Source: Paracoccus methylarcula
GTDB lineage: Bacteria > Pseudomonadota > Alphaproteobacteria > Rhodobacterales > Rhodobacteraceae
Assembly: GCF_003007735.2 (NCBI RefSeq)
Contig: NZ_PXNQ02000005.1
Location: forward strand, 1-64,000
DNA length: 64,000 nt
Reading direction: 5' to 3'
Positions 25,004-34,307 of this stretch are shown here, in pieces. The notes below the pieces were generated by a model. The model did no database searches. It had not been told where the DNA came from and saw only the letters and a list, made by a program, of their open reading frames with translations. How positions within the stretch are numbered: position 1 is the first letter of the stretch; each line of letters starts with the position of its first letter. The position numbers were made by a program, and so were the translations under genes.

Positions 25004-27771
25004 AGGATCATATCGACATCAAGCAGGTGACTTTCACGCTCGACGGCGAAGAAGTCACCGTCCCCGAAGGCACCACCATCTGGGAAGCCGCGCATGGTCG
25101 TGGCATCACCATCCCGCATCTGTGCCACAAGCCCGCGCCGGGCTATCAGCCCGATGGCAATTGCCGTGCTTGCATGGTCGAGGTCGAGGGCGAGCGGGTG
25201 CTGGCGGCCTCGTGCTGCCGTGCCGCCGCTGATGGCATGGTGGTGAAATCTGCCAGCGACCGGGCCGAGAAATCGCGGCGCATGGTGATGGAACTGCTGC
25301 TGGCCGATCAGCCCGACCGCGCCGAGGCCCATGATTCCGGCAGCCATCTGTGGGACATGGCGGAACTGAACGGGGTCGAGGAAAGCCGTTTTCCGAAGAT
25401 GGAAAAGAGCCGCATCCCGCTTCTGGACGACAGCCATGTCGCCATGCGGGTCAACCTGGATGCCTGCATCCAGTGCAATCTCTGCGTCCGCGCATGCCGC
25501 GATGTCCAGGTCAATGACGTGATCGGCATGGCCGGGCGCGGGCATGACAGCTTCCCCAGCTTCGACATGGACGATCCGATGGGCGACAGCACCTGCGTCG
25601 CCTGCGGCGAATGCGTCCAGGCCTGCCCGACCGGCGCACTGATGCCCGCCACGGTTCTGGATGACAGGCAGCATGGCGACAGCCGCGATTTCGATGAAGA
25701 GGTGCAGTCGATCTGCCCCTTCTGCGGCGTCGGCTGCCAGGTCTCGCTGAAGCTCAAGGACGGCAAGGTCAAATATGTCGAGGGCCTCAACGGCCCCGCG
25801 AATGAGGGCCGGCTCTGCGTCAAGGGCCGCTTCGGCTATGATTATATCCACCACCCGCATCGCCTGACCAAGCCCCTGATCCGGCTTGAGGGGGTAGAGA
25901 AGGGGCTGAATGTCGACCCGGCCAACCCCTTCACCCATTTCCGCGAGGCAAGCTGGGAAGAGGCGCTGGATTTCGCGGCGGGCGGCATGGCGCGGCTGCG
26001 CGATTCCGAGGGCGGCGAGTCGGTGGCCGGTTTCGGCAGCGCCAAATGCACCAACGAGGAAGCCTACCTGTTCCAGAAACTGATCCGGCAGGGCTTCGGT
26101 CACAATAATGTCGATCACTGCACCCGGCTGTGCCACGCCTCGTCGGTGGCGGCACTTATGGAGAATGTCGGCAGCGGCGCGGTGACGGCCACCTTCAACG
26201 AGATCGAGAATGCCGATGTCGCCATCGTCATCGGCGCGAACCCGATCGAGAACCATCCGGTCGCCGCGACCTTCTTCAAGCAGTTCACCAAGCGCGGCGG
26301 CAAGCTGATCGTCCTGGACCCGCGCGCGCAATCGCTGAAACGCTTCGCCACCCATCTGCTGCAATTCCGCCCCGGCGCCGATGTGCCGCTGCTCAACGCG
26401 ATGATGTGCGTGATCGTCGAAGAGGGGCTCTACGACCAGGACTATATCGACGGCTTCACCGAGAACTGGGAGGTCGAGAAGCAGCATCTCGCCGGTTTCG
26501 CGCCCGAAACGCTGGAGGATCTGACCGGGGTGGATGCCGCGTCGATCCGGGCGGCGGCGCGCGATTTCGCCACTGCGGAACGGGGCATGATCTTCTGGGG
26601 CATGGGGGTGTCGCAGCATATCCACGGCACCGACAACTCCCGCTGCCTGATCAACCTTGCCCTGATGACCGGCAATGTCGGCAAGCCGGGCACCGGGCTG
26701 CACCCCTTGCGCGGCCAGAACAATGTGCAGGGCGCGTCGGATGCCGGGCTGATCCCGATGTTCCTGCCCGATTACCGCGATGTGACGGATGATGGCGTGC
26801 GCTCTGCATTCACCGAGATCTGGCAATCGGGGGATTTCAGCGCCCAGAAGGGGCTGACCGTGACCGAGATCATGGATGCGATCCATGACGACAGGATCAA
26901 GAGCATGTATATCCTGGGCGAGAACCCGGCCATGTCGGATCCAGACGTGACCCATGCCCGCGATGCGCTCGCCAAGCTGGAGCATCTGGTAGTGCAGGAC
27001 ATCTTCCTGACCGAGACCGCCAATTACGCCGATGTCATCCTGCCCGCAGCCGCCTTTTATGAAAAGAACGGCACCGTCACCAACACGAACCGGCAGGTTC
27101 AGATGGGCCGCGCTGCCGCTACCCCGCCGGGAGAAGCGCGCGAGGATTGGCAGATCACCATCGATCTTGCCCAAAGGCTGGGGCTGGACTGGAACTATAG
27201 CCATCCCTCCGAGATCTTCGCCGAGATGAAGCTGGGCATGGCATCGCTGGACAATATCACCTGGGACCGGTTGGAGGTAGAGAATGCGGTGACCTATCCC
27301 AGCCTTTCGCCCGAGGATCCGGGGCAGAGCATCGTCTTTGGCGACGGTTTCCCGCGCGAGAGCGGCCGCGCCCGTTTCACCCCGGCCAGCGTCATCCCGC
27401 CGGACGAGCAACCAGATGCCGAATATCCGATGGTGCTGACCACCGGGCGGCAGCTTGAGCATTGGCATACCGGCTCGATGACCCGCCGCTCGCGCGTGCT
27501 GGACGCGGTCGAACCGCAGGCCAACTGCTCGCTGCATCCCTCGACCCTGCGCAAGCTGGGCGTGGAGGCGGGTGGTTCGGTGCGGCTGGCAACCCGGCGC
27601 GGAGAGATCACCCTGATGGCCCGTGCCGACCGCGCGGTTTCACCGGACATGGTGTTCCTGCCCTTCGCCTATGTCGAGGCGGCGGCCAATATCCTGACCA
27701 ACCCGGCGCTGGATCCCTATGGCAAGATACCGGAGTTCAAATTCGCCGCCGTGAAGGTGACGGCGGCGTAA
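25000..27771 (+). CDS. fdsA: NAD-dependent formate dehydrogenase alpha subunit
   Basis: 923 residues, the bis-MGD catalytic subunit. Order: 2Fe-2S domain (LCHKPAPGYQPDGNCRACMV, then SCC), two ferredoxin motifs (CIQCNLCVRAC, CVACGECVQACP), the 4Fe-4S of the catalytic core (CPFCGVGCQ, with EGRLCVKGRFG), then the molybdopterin oxidoreductase and dinucleotide-binding domains. The active-site residue is Cys378 followed by His (TRLCHASSV), so it is not a selenoenzyme. Between residues 100 and 145 there is no cysteine, so a NuoG-type His-Cys3 cluster is missing. Oxidises formate to CO2 in the cytoplasm; Mo or W cannot be told from sequence. Confidence 0.95.
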   Translation: MKDHIDIKQVTFTLDGEEVTVPEGTTIWEAAHGRGITIPHLCHKPAPGYQPDGNCRACMVEVEGERVLAASCCRAAADGMVVKSASDRAEKSRRMVMELLLADQPDRAEAHDSGSHLWDMAELNGVEESRFPKMEKSRIPLLDDSHVAMRVNLDACIQCNLCVRACRDVQVNDVIGMAGRGHDSFPSFDMDDPMGDSTCVACGECVQACPTGALMPATVLDDRQHGDSRDFDEEVQSICPFCGVGCQVSLKLKDGKVKYVEGLNGPANEGRLCVKGRFGYDYIHHPHRLTKPLIRLEGVEKGLNVDPANPFTHFREASWEEALDFAAGGMARLRDSEGGESVAGFGSAKCTNEEAYLFQKLIRQGFGHNNVDHCTRLCHASSVAALMENVGSGAVTATFNEIENADVAIVIGANPIENHPVAATFFKQFTKRGGKLIVLDPRAQSLKRFATHLLQFRPGADVPLLNAMMCVIVEEGLYDQDYIDGFTENWEVEKQHLAGFAPETLEDLTGVDAASIRAAARDFATAERGMIFWGMGVSQHIHGTDNSRCLINLALMTGNVGKPGTGLHPLRGQNNVQGASDAGLIPMFLPDYRDVTDDGVRSAFTEIWQSGDFSAQKGLTVTEIMDAIHDDRIKSMYILGENPAMSDPDVTHARDALAKLEHLVVQDIFLTETANYADVILPAAAFYEKNGTVTNTNRQVQMGRAAATPPGEAREDWQITIDLAQRLGLDWNYSHPSEIFAEMKLGMASLDNITWDRLEVENAVTYPSLSPEDPGQSIVFGDGFPRESGRARFTPASVIPPDEQPDAEYPMVLTTGRQLEHWHTGSMTRRSRVLDAVEPQANCSLHPSTLRKLGVEAGGSVRLATRRGEITLMARADRAVSPDMVFLPFAYVEAAANILTNPALDPYGKIPEFKFAAVKVTAA

Positions 27772-27798
27772 GGCACGGGGAGCCTGCGTCCCGCGATG

Positions 27799-27856
27799 AC
27801 CGGGGAGCTTCGCGCCCCCCGGACCCCCGCGGGATATTTTCATGAAGAAGAAGCAG
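27799..27856 (+). repeat. Intergenic GC-rich hairpin repeat, copy 3
   Basis: A CCGGGG / CCCCGG hairpin followed by a C run, GCGGGATATTTTC and ATGAAGAAGAAG. It starts about 28 bases after the fdsA stop, between convergent transcripts, and may terminate the formate dehydrogenase mRNA. Confidence 0.65.
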
Positions 27857-27881
27857 GGCTTTCATTCATGAGGGCCAACCC

Positions 27882-28007
27882 TCAATCCAGCCGGACATTC
27901 GGGCCGGAATAGACCTCTTGCGACGAGAATCCCGTTTCTCCAAGCACCAGCCACGCGCCAAGGCTGACGCCGATCATCACGATGAACCCGGCCAGAATGG
28001 CTTTCAT
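27882..28007 (-). CDS. 41-residue single-span membrane protein after the FDH cytochrome b gene
   Basis: The product starts MKAILAGFIVMIGVSLGAWL and ends in a polar tail FSSQEVYSGPNVRLD. Residues 4-22 form one transmembrane helix. The start ATG at 28007 lies 6 bases after the fdh cytochrome b stop codon, with GCGGAG as ribosome site overlapping that gene. Same strand and operon as the membrane formate dehydrogenase, so it could be a small structural or assembly subunit of that complex. I do not recognise a named family. It is short, so coding status rests on position, ribosome site and the hydrophobic helix. Confidence 0.65.
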   Translation of the reverse strand: MKAILAGFIVMIGVSLGAWLVLGETGFSSQEVYSGPNVRLD

Positions 28008-28013
28008 GGCAAT

Positions 28014-29195
28014 CTACTCCGCAGGCGTGGCGGCGCCTGCCGCCCTGGTTTTTTCTTCCTCGAGCCAGATCGAATGGTGCTGATGCGCCCAGGCCTCGTC
28101 AACCTCGCCGTCCTTCATCGCGTCGAAGGCACCCTCCATGCCGAGCGTGCCGATATAGATATGCCCGATGATCACCGCCATCAGGCCGAATGCGACGATG
28201 GCGTGCCAGAGTTGGGCATATTGCATCTCTTCCTGCGGAGATATCCGGACCGGCAGGGGATCCATACCAAGCCAGCCCGGCAGGCCGATATCGTTCAGGA
28301 TACCGAAGGTCTTGGCAAATAGCGGCAGTTCGAAGGGAAACAGCAGCGACAGGCCGGAAAGCGAGATCGATCCGCCCAGCAGGATCACCGACCAGAAAAC
28401 GATCTTCTGACCGGCGTTGAACTTCTTCGCCGGGGGATGGCTCTTGCCGATGATGCCTCCTGCATGGCGAAACCATGTCAGGTCAAGGCGGTTCGGGATG
28501 TTGTGCCAGACCCACATGACGAACACCATCACGAGGCCAAGGATGAAGGCCCATGCGACATTGTTGTGGATGAATTTCGACGCGAGCAGCAGCGTCGCGT
28601 TGACCTCGCGGCCCAGAAAGGGCGCGATGAACATCCGGCCCAACAGGCTGAGCAGGCCGGTCAGTCCCAGAAGGATGAATGACCCGGCCAGCAGCCAATG
28701 CGCCATGCGTTCCACGAATTTGAACCGGGTAATGGTGCGGCCGGACATGCCGCCTTCGACCCTTACCCGGCCGCGCAGCAGGTAGAAGACCGCCAGCAGG
28801 ACGATGGTGCCCAAAAGCAGCCAGCTTCCATATTTCACCAGCGGCCCCTGCCGGAATTCCAGCCACCACATGCCGCCGTCCTGCACAAGGATCTTGCCGG
28901 TCTGGTTCCGGGTCGAGACGGTGATATCGGCCTTGCCGTAACGCACCGCCCGCCACAGGTCCGAATCCGATGCGCCGCCCAAGGGGCCGAGTTCCGGCAC
29001 AGTCGCGGCATCGCCGCCGATATTGTCGCTTCGGAAACTGTCATCGACAGGTTGCTGGTTCTGCCTGCGCAGAATGTCATCCAGCGTCTGCGCCCCGCCG
29101 GTGGCGGAGCGGTCGATCTCGGCCTCCTGCGCGGGGGCGCTGGCAGGCAGGACCAGCATGATGATCGCGAGAACGGCCAGCAGATGGCGCAGCAT
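28014..29195 (-). CDS. Formate dehydrogenase gamma subunit, cytochrome b556
   Basis: 393 residues. A signal peptide (residues 1-22, PASAPAQ) and a periplasmic extension of about 110 residues precede four or five membrane helices of the FdnI/FdhC type. Haem-binding histidines are likely in RMAHWLLAGS, LWHAIVAFG and IIGHIYIGT; C-terminal GMEGAFDAMKDGEVDEAWA is typical of TIGR01583 proteins. It carries electrons from the beta subunit to quinone in the inner membrane. ATG 29195 follows GGGAGAG, 22 bases after the beta subunit. The long N-terminal extension is found in the FDH3 group. Confidence 0.9.
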   Translation of the reverse strand: MLRHLLAVLAIIMLVLPASAPAQEAEIDRSATGGAQTLDDILRRQNQQPVDDSFRSDNIGGDAATVPELGPLGGASDSDLWRAVRYGKADITVSTRNQTGKILVQDGGMWWLEFRQGPLVKYGSWLLLGTIVLLAVFYLLRGRVRVEGGMSGRTITRFKFVERMAHWLLAGSFILLGLTGLLSLLGRMFIAPFLGREVNATLLLASKFIHNNVAWAFILGLVMVFVMWVWHNIPNRLDLTWFRHAGGIIGKSHPPAKKFNAGQKIVFWSVILLGGSISLSGLSLLFPFELPLFAKTFGILNDIGLPGWLGMDPLPVRISPQEEMQYAQLWHAIVAFGLMAVIIGHIYIGTLGMEGAFDAMKDGEVDEAWAHQHHSIWLEEEKTRAAGAATPAE

Positions 29196-29217
29196 GGTCA
29201 ACTCTCCCGACAGGACA

Positions 29218-29811
29218 TCAGGGCGCCTTGCGTTCATAGGCGGTGCCCCAGCCCCATGCGCCCGATCCGAAGCCGCGGGCCACCACCCTTTCGCGATAGA
29301 TCTCGGACACGGTATCGCCATCCCCTGCCAGAAGTGCCTTGGTCGAGCACATCTCGGCGCAGATCGGCAATTTACCTTCCGCGATCCGGTTGCGGCCATA
29401 TTTGGCGAATTCGGCGGCGGAGTTGTTTTCCTCGGGTCCACCGGCACAGAATGTGCATTTGTCCATCTTGCCGCGCGATCCGAAATTGCCCGCCTGCGGA
29501 TATTGCGGCGCACCGAAGGGGCAGGCGTAAAAGCAGTAACCGCAGCCGATGCACAGGTCCTTGGAATGCAGGACCACGCCATCCTCGGTCTGGTAGAAGC
29601 AATCCACCGGGCAGACCGCCATGCAGGGCGCGTCGGAGCAATGCATGCAGGCGACCGAGATCGAACGCTCGCCCGGTTTGCCGTCCTCGATCGTCACCAC
29701 GCGGCGCCGGTTGATCCCCCAGGGCACCTCATGTTCGTTCTTGCAGGCCGTCACGCAGGCATTGCATTCGATGCAGCGTTCGGCGTCGCACAGGAATTTA
29801 GCTCTTGCCAT
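29218..29811 (-). CDS. fdh3B: Formate dehydrogenase beta subunit, 4Fe-4S protein (FDH3 type)
   Basis: 197 residues, a four-cluster ferredoxin: CIECNACVTACKNEHEV, CMHCSDAPCMAVCPVDCF, CIGCGYCFYACPFGA, and CTFCAGG with CAEMC. It lacks the C-terminal membrane helix found in E. coli FdnH (about 290 residues), as in the short FDH3-type beta subunits. It links the periplasmic catalytic subunit to the cytochrome b. It ends up exported as a passenger of the Tat-dependent alpha subunit, having no signal of its own. Starts 12 bases after the alpha-subunit stop. Confidence 0.93.
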   Translation of the reverse strand: MARAKFLCDAERCIECNACVTACKNEHEVPWGINRRRVVTIEDGKPGERSISVACMHCSDAPCMAVCPVDCFYQTEDGVVLHSKDLCIGCGYCFYACPFGAPQYPQAGNFGSRGKMDKCTFCAGGPEENNSAAEFAKYGRNRIAEGKLPICAEMCSTKALLAGDGDTVSEIYRERVVARGFGSGAWGWGTAYERKAP

Positions 29812-29823
29812 GTCCCAATCTCC

Positions 29824-32801
29824 TTACGCCGGCATGATCTTGCAGAGAGTCGCCTTGGTCTCCTGCATCTGGGTAACTGAATCGTAGCCATAGGTCTGGG
29901 CCGTGTTGGAGGATTCCCCCAGCACGATCGGATCGGCCCCGTCAGGATATTTCGAGCGCAGATCCTCGCCCTCGAAATGTCCGCCGAAATGGAAGGGCAT
30001 GAAGGCCACGCCCTCGCCAACCCGTTCGGTCACCATCGCCATGACCTTGACCTTGCCGCCCTCGGGGCCTTCGAGCCAGACCTGATGGCCGTCCCGCACC
30101 CCCAGGTTATTGGCATCGCGGGGATTGATCTCGACGAACATGTCCTGCTGCAACTCGGCCAGCCAGGGGTTGGAGCGTGTCTCATCGCCGCCGCCTCGTA
30201 TTCGACCAGCCGGCCCGAGGTGAGGATGATCGGATAATCCTTGGAGAAGTCGTTCTTCTGGATCGAGGCATACATGGTCGGCACACGCCAGAAGGTCTTG
30301 TCCTCATAGGTCGGATAATCCGCCACCAGGTCGCGGCGATTGGTATAAAGAGGCTCGCGATGCAGGGGCACCGGATCGGGGAAGGTCCAGACCACGGTAC
30401 GGGCCTTGGCATTGCCGAACGGTGCGCAGCCATGCGCGATCGCCACGCGCTGGATGCCCCCTGAAAGATCCGTTTTCCAGTTTACGCCTCCGATCTTGTC
30501 GGTCCAATCGGATGGGTATTCGCCAGTTTGCGATTGTTCGCCCACTTCGGCGTCTGCCGCCGGGAGTTCTTCAACGAACCCGGCAACATACTCGATCATT
30601 CGCCGTTCATAGGGCGTCAGGTCGCCATCCCAACCCAGGTCCTGGAGCATCTGCATGGTGAACTCGGGATAACCGTCCTGGATCTCCGATCCTGCCGAAT
30701 AGACCCCTTCTGCCAGCAGGTTGTCGCCGTCGCGCTCCACCCCGAAACGGGCGCGGAAAGTCAGCCCCCCCTCGGCCACGGGGATCGACATATCGTAAAG
30801 CAGGGCGGTGCCCGGATGGTTCATCTCGGGCGTTCCCCAGCAGGGCCATGGCATGCCGTAGAAATCCCCATCCGCCGGACCGCCCACGGCACGCAGGGTC
30901 GTGCGGTCGAATGTATGCTGGTTTTCCATGTGCAGCTTCAGCCGCTCGGGCGATTGGCCGGTATAACCGACCGTCCACATGCCCCGGTTGAATTCCCGGG
31001 TGATGTCCTCGATGCTCGGCTCTTCGCCATCCATGGCGATATTGCGGAACATCCGGTCTGCAAAGCCGAACTTCTTCGCGAATTTCGCCATGATGACATG
31101 GTCGGGCAGGCTCTCGAACAGCGGGGCGACGACCTGTTCGCGCCATTGCAACGACCGGTTGGAGGCCGTGACAGAGCCCCGCGTCTCGAACTGGGTCGAG
31201 GCGGGCAGCAGGTAGACCCCGTCCTCGCGGTCATGCAGAACCGCCGAAACGGTCGGATATGGATCGACCACGACCAGAAGGTCGAGCTTTTCCATCGCCG
31301 TTTTCATTTCCTTCAGCCGGGTCTGCGAATTCGGGGCGTGACCCCAGAACACCATGGCCCGCGTATTGTCTGGCTGTTCGAGGTTCTCCTTGGCTTCAAG
31401 CACGCCGTCGATCCAGCGGCTGACCGGGATTCCCGATTGCTCCATCATGGGAACTTCCGCGCCGTCCGCCCCCTCCATGCTGACGAAACGGCCCTTGAGC
31501 CAGTCAAGTTCTTCTTCCCAGACCCGCGCCCAATGCGCCCATGCCCCCGGCGTCAGCCCGTAATAGCCGGGCAGCGTGTCGGCCAGCACGCCAAGATCGG
31601 TCGCGCCCTGCACATTGTCATGGCCGCGGAAGATATTGGTGCCGCCGCCCGCGACCCCCATATTCCCGAGCGCGAGCTGAAGGATGCAATAGGCCCGCGT
31701 GTTGTTGTTACCGTTGCTGTGCTGGGTGCCGCCCATGCACCAGATCACCGTGCCGGGACGATTATTCGCAAGCGTCCTTGCCACCCGTTCCATCTGGCTG
31801 CCGGGAACGCCGGTGACCCGCTCGGTCTCTTCCGGCGTCCAGCGGGCGACCTCTTCGCGGATCTGCTCCATTCCCCAGACACGGGTGCGGATGAACTCCT
31901 TGTCCTCCCAACCATTCTCGAAGATATGCCACAAAAGCCCCCAGACCATCGCCACGTCGGACCCGGGCCGGAAGCGGACATATTCGTCCGCATGGGCCGC
32001 CGTCCGTGTAAAGCGGGGATCACAGACGATCAGCGGGGCGTTGTTCTCTTCCTTGGCCTTCAGCACATGCAGCAGAGAGACCGGATGCGCCTCGGCCGGG
32101 TTGCCGCCGATGATGAAGATCGCCCGCGAATTGTGGATATCGTTGTAGGAATTGGTCATGGCGCCGTAGCCCCATGTATTCGCGACCCCCGCAACCGTGG
32201 TCGAATGGCAGATCCGGGCCTGGTGATCGACATTGTTCGTGCCCCAGTAGGCGGCGAACTTGCGGAACAGGTAGGCCTGTTCATTGCTGTGCTTGGCGCT
32301 GCCCAGCCAATAGACGCTGTCCGGCCCGCTTTCGTCGCGGATCGCCATCATCTGGTCGCCGATCTCATCGATCGCCTGATCCCATGTGATCTTCTTCCAC
32401 TCGCCGCCTTCCTTCTTCATCGGATATTTCAGGCGGCGCTCGCCATGGGCATGTTCGCGGACCGAGGCGCCCTTGGCGCAATGCGAACCAAGGTTGAACG
32501 GGCTGTCCCAACCCGGTTCCTGCCCGATCCAGACGCCATCCGACACCTCGGCCATGACCGTGCAACCGACAGAGCAATGCGTGCAAACGGATTTCTTGAT
32601 CTCGACGGCCGTTTCGGCAGCGGTCTGCGCGTTTGCCCTGGTGATCGAGCCGCCCGTGGCCGCGATTGCCGTCAATCCGCCGATCGCCAGCCCCGAGCCG
32701 CGCAGGAAGGCGCGGCGATCAACCGAAGTATGGCCCACCTCGGAAAGGATACTTGCCCGCAGGGGGCGCCGTGCAACCCCGTTGGTCTTTTTCCTCAACA
32801 T
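29824..32801 (-). pseudogene. Periplasmic formate dehydrogenase alpha subunit, one frameshift
   Basis: Catalytic bis-MGD subunit of the membrane FDH. A Tat signal (DRRAFLRGSGLAIGG) opens the protein, then CTHCSVGC with HCAKGASV for 4Fe-4S, and active-site Cys198 in ARICHSTTV. The first frame runs from 32801 to near 30195, where the conserved VEYEGGGDETRSNPWLAELQ segment becomes VEYEAAAMRHAP because one G is missing after GAG. The remaining 110 residues (DMFVEINPRDANNLGVRDGH...) continue in the next frame to 29824. With one base restored the protein has 992 residues, the normal size. Probably a functional gene with a sequence error. Confidence 0.88.
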
Positions 32802-32870
32802 CTGTCATCTCCCTTGCTGGCTTCGCCGCGAAGGCGTTGCTTGCTGGTCGGTTATACCCTTCCCGTCCGT

Positions 32871-33062
32871 TCAGAACCGGGCAGAGTTGTAATAGGCGCG
32901 GGTATGCGCGGTATCCTGCATCCTGTCCGATGACAGGTCGGCTTCATTCGCCTCTGCCTCCGTTCCACCGGCCAGGGTGGCGACCGCCGCGATGGGCGCC
33001 GTCGTCCCGGCCAGTTTCAGGAAGTCGCGGCGGCTGGTCGCCTCGTCGCTTTTCCCGGTCAT
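32871..33062 (-). CDS. Formate dehydrogenase region Tat-target peptide
   Basis: 63 residues. Residues 11-35 form a twin-arginine signal (SRRDFLKLAGTTAPIAAVAT), leaving a mature peptide of about 25-30 residues ending DTAHTRAYYNSARF. Matches the small FDH-region Tat-substrate family (TIGR02811). ATG 33062 overlaps the chaperone gene end and is preceded by GGGGAGA. It lies between the chaperone and the FDH alpha gene on the same strand. Its molecular role is unknown. Confidence 0.85.
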   Translation of the reverse strand: MTGKSDEATSRRDFLKLAGTTAPIAAVATLAGGTEAEANEADLSSDRMQDTAHTRAYYNSARF

Positions 33063-33730
33063 AGAGATTCTCCCCTGTTGTCCCGGCGGCTGTCCGCCGG
33101 CGATGACGATTGCAAAGCGCCCATGCGGAACGCCTCGGCTTCGATTTCCATGAATGCCCTGCCGATCCTGCCGACCGGGGCATAGAAGACCGCGTTCCCG
33201 GCAGCTTCCAGATCGGTGAAGAAATGTGCCGCCCATGGCGCGATATGCCGGTTGAAGAAATCCCCTTGCGTGGCCAGATCGGCCGGCGCGGAAAACTGGC
33301 CGGAGATCAGCGCGCCCATCATCTCCATCAGGCTGGCGATATTGTCCTCGGGTTCGAAAACATTCTCGGCCCGGGCAAGACCCTGCGCGGCCATGTCCCG
33401 CCGCAACATCGCCAGCGGCTTCTCGTTCAGGAAACCGGTCAGGTAATAGCTGGCATAGGGCAGCAGCTCACCCCGGCCCAATCCGATGAAGAGCCGGTTA
33501 TACTCGGCCTCGACAGTCGCCTGACCGGTCCGCCGGGCGAGTTTCGCCAGCGCGATCGTGGCCCGGCCGATCTCGCTGTCATCGCCGGTCAGCCCGGCGA
33601 TCTGCGGCAGTAACGCCGCGTCGGGTGGACGCGCCAATACAAGGCCAAGGAAGTTATACAGATCGGCCCTCAGGCGATCTTCCTCGGCGATCCGGATCTC
33701 GCGGGCGACATTCATTCGTCGATCATCCAT
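33059..33730 (-). CDS. TorD/DmsD-family chaperone
   Basis: 223 residues, all-helical TorD-type redox-enzyme maturation protein. Pattern EEDRLRADLYNFLGLVLARPP at the start, EYNRLFIGLGRGELLPYASYYLTGFL in the middle, and EPEDNIASLMEMM, a variant of the family's EPxDH motif, near residue 125. Expected to bind the Tat signal of the FDH alpha subunit until cofactor is loaded. Its end overlaps the Tat-target peptide gene and its start overlaps DUF3306. An ATG at 33715 is an alternative start. Confidence 0.88.
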   Translation of the reverse strand: MDDRRMNVAREIRIAEEDRLRADLYNFLGLVLARPPDAALLPQIAGLTGDDSEIGRATIALAKLARRTGQATVEAEYNRLFIGLGRGELLPYASYYLTGFLNEKPLAMLRRDMAAQGLARAENVFEPEDNIASLMEMMGALISGQFSAPADLATQGDFFNRHIAPWAAHFFTDLEAAGNAVFYAPVGRIGRAFMEIEAEAFRMGALQSSSPADSRRDNRGESL

Positions 33731-34307
33731 CTTCGGTTGCCTCGAACCGGAAACTCATCCGACGCCGGACCGCCATCGCTTCGGAGGGCTGCGCCTCCTC
33801 TTCCGGCGATGGGCAGACATTCTGCTCCGGCGGGGATTCCGGCAGGGGTATCGCCGCCTCATCCGTCCCGGCAGCTGCAACAGGCGCTATCCGGTCCGCC
33901 CCGGCCCCGTCACGGGCCGCCGACATCGCCTCTACATGAGCCAGCAACCCCTTGCCCACCTGGTAACTGGTCTGGAATGGCTTGCCCGCAGATGCGCTGA
34001 CAGTAAAATCATCCGCATAATCGACCAGCCCGTCAAGATTGGCCAGCACCGGGTTCATGGTCCAGAGCCGTCGCAACGCCTGCTGCTTGAGCCGCTGCGG
34101 CAAGGCCGCGCGCAAATAGCGGCGAACCATGTCGGCACCGTCTATGGCCTCCGGCGCAGGCAAACCCAATTCCTGCAACAGTTCCTCGTCACTGCGTTCA
34201 GCAAGCTCTGCCTCTTGCGCCGCCTGTTCGGCGGCACAGGCCGCCGCATCCTCTGCGCGCGCCTCGGCCTCGACGGCGGCCTTTCGACGTGCCCAGAAAC
34301 CGCTCAC
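33723..34307 (-). CDS. DUF3306 domain protein of the FDH accessory operon
   Basis: 194 residues. Starts MSGFWARRKAAVEAEARA; an acidic/alanine-rich helical segment (20-50) is followed by the conserved part RRYLRAALPQRLKQQALRRLWTMNPVLANLDGLVDYADDF, then a low-complexity Pro/Glu/Ala tail. This family (DUF3306) is found next to DUF3305, TorD and FDH genes in proteobacteria. No catalytic motif is seen. A scaffold or assembly role is inference only. Overlaps both neighbours. Confidence 0.82.
   Translation of the reverse strand: MSGFWARRKAAVEAEARAEDAAACAAEQAAQEAELAERSDEELLQELGLPAPEAIDGADMVRRYLRAALPQRLKQQALRRLWTMNPVLANLDGLVDYADDFTVSASAGKPFQTSYQVGKGLLAHVEAMSAARDGAGADRIAPVAAAGTDEAAIPLPESPPEQNVCPSPEEEAQPSEAMAVRRRMSFRFEATEDG

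Noticed and set aside
24847..27537. 896-residue open frame antisense to the NAD-formate dehydrogenase alpha gene
   Set aside because: Mirror of a well-supported gene; composition is Arg/His/Asp-rich with no domain, a typical high-GC shadow.
29824..32801. Programmed frameshift or selenocysteine in the FDH alpha gene
   Set aside because: The active-site codon is TGC (Cys198), and no slippery heptamer or pseudoknot is seen at the break; a single missing G explains it.
30528..32933. 801-residue plus-strand frame antisense to the membrane FDH alpha gene
   Set aside because: Overlaps a clear Tat-FDH gene on the other strand and shows no recognisable motif.
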